DNA of 7,113 bases from Shewanella sp. (GTDB lineage Bacteria > Pseudomonadota > Gammaproteobacteria > Enterobacterales > Shewanellaceae), in assembly GCA_004195335.1 (NCBI GenBank), contig SDWK01000471.1, positions 1 through 7,113 of the forward strand. Reading direction: 5' to 3'. A program made the position numbers and the translations under genes. The notes beneath the pieces were generated by a model. It searched no databases. It saw nothing but the letters and a program-made list of their open reading frames with translations, and was not told the origin of the DNA. Below, one piece after another: positions 7,090-7,113 of the stretch (positions are counted from its first letter, which is position 1; each line of letters opens with the position of its first letter).

Positions 7090-7113
7090 GTAGGAGTGGC
7101 TTTAGCCACGAAT
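7090..7113 (+). repeat. REP-like extragenic palindrome, cut by the window end
   Basis: GTAGGAGTGGCTTTAGCCAC followed by GAAT has a 5' GTAG tetranucleotide and a stem GTGGC/GCCAC with a TTTA loop. This is the form of REP elements linked to RAYT transposases (established for the GTAG-type family). It lies in the intergenic space after thiI. Only one copy is in view, so dispersal in the genome is inferred from resemblance, not shown. Confidence 0.55.

Overview
The window carries a gammaproteobacterial housekeeping and motility block of six intact protein genes, in the order (-)dxs, (-)ispA, (-)xseB, (+)pomA, (+)pomB, (+)thiI. The arrangement, with sodium-type stator genes pomAB between the xseB-ispA-dxs operon and thiI, together with the protein sequences, points to a marine Shewanella or a close Alteromonadales/Vibrionales relative. 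Shewanella is an inference from remembered family sequences and gene order, not from a database search.

Layout. Positions 116-3124 on the minus strand form a tight operon. It begins with xseB (exonuclease VII small subunit, GTG start), continues with ispA (farnesyl diphosphate synthase, TTG start directly abutting the xseB stop), and ends with dxs (1-deoxyxylulose-5-phosphate synthase) 21 nt further on. Positions 3125-3555 are a 431-nt divergent intergenic region with an extended -10 promoter candidate facing xseB, a weaker one facing pomA, and a small inverted repeat. Positions 3556-5305 on the plus strand hold pomA (GTG start with a very good Shine-Dalgarno) and pomB, 4 nt apart, followed by an 11-bp hairpin. 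Positions 5428-5457 hold an extended -10 promoter for thiI (5504-6958). A typical intrinsic terminator with a T7 tract follows thiI, and the last 24 bases are a REP-like GTAG palindrome cut by the window edge.

How the genes work together. Dxs makes DXP, the entry metabolite of the MEP isoprenoid pathway and also a precursor of the thiamine thiazole and of pyridoxal phosphate. IspA condenses the resulting C5 units to farnesyl diphosphate for quinones and undecaprenyl carriers. ThiI delivers sulfur for tRNA 4-thiouridine and, through its rhodanese domain, for the same thiamine thiazole that consumes DXP. XseB is the small subunit of exonuclease VII. PomA and PomB form the Na+-driven stator of the polar flagellar motor. 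Every known key residue that I checked in these proteins is present, and no frameshift or truncation is visible.

I found no undescribed system here. The points worth a second look are the stator insertion in an otherwise widely conserved block, the unusual start codons, the low-complexity PomB linker, the long operon leader, and the REP-like element at the right edge.
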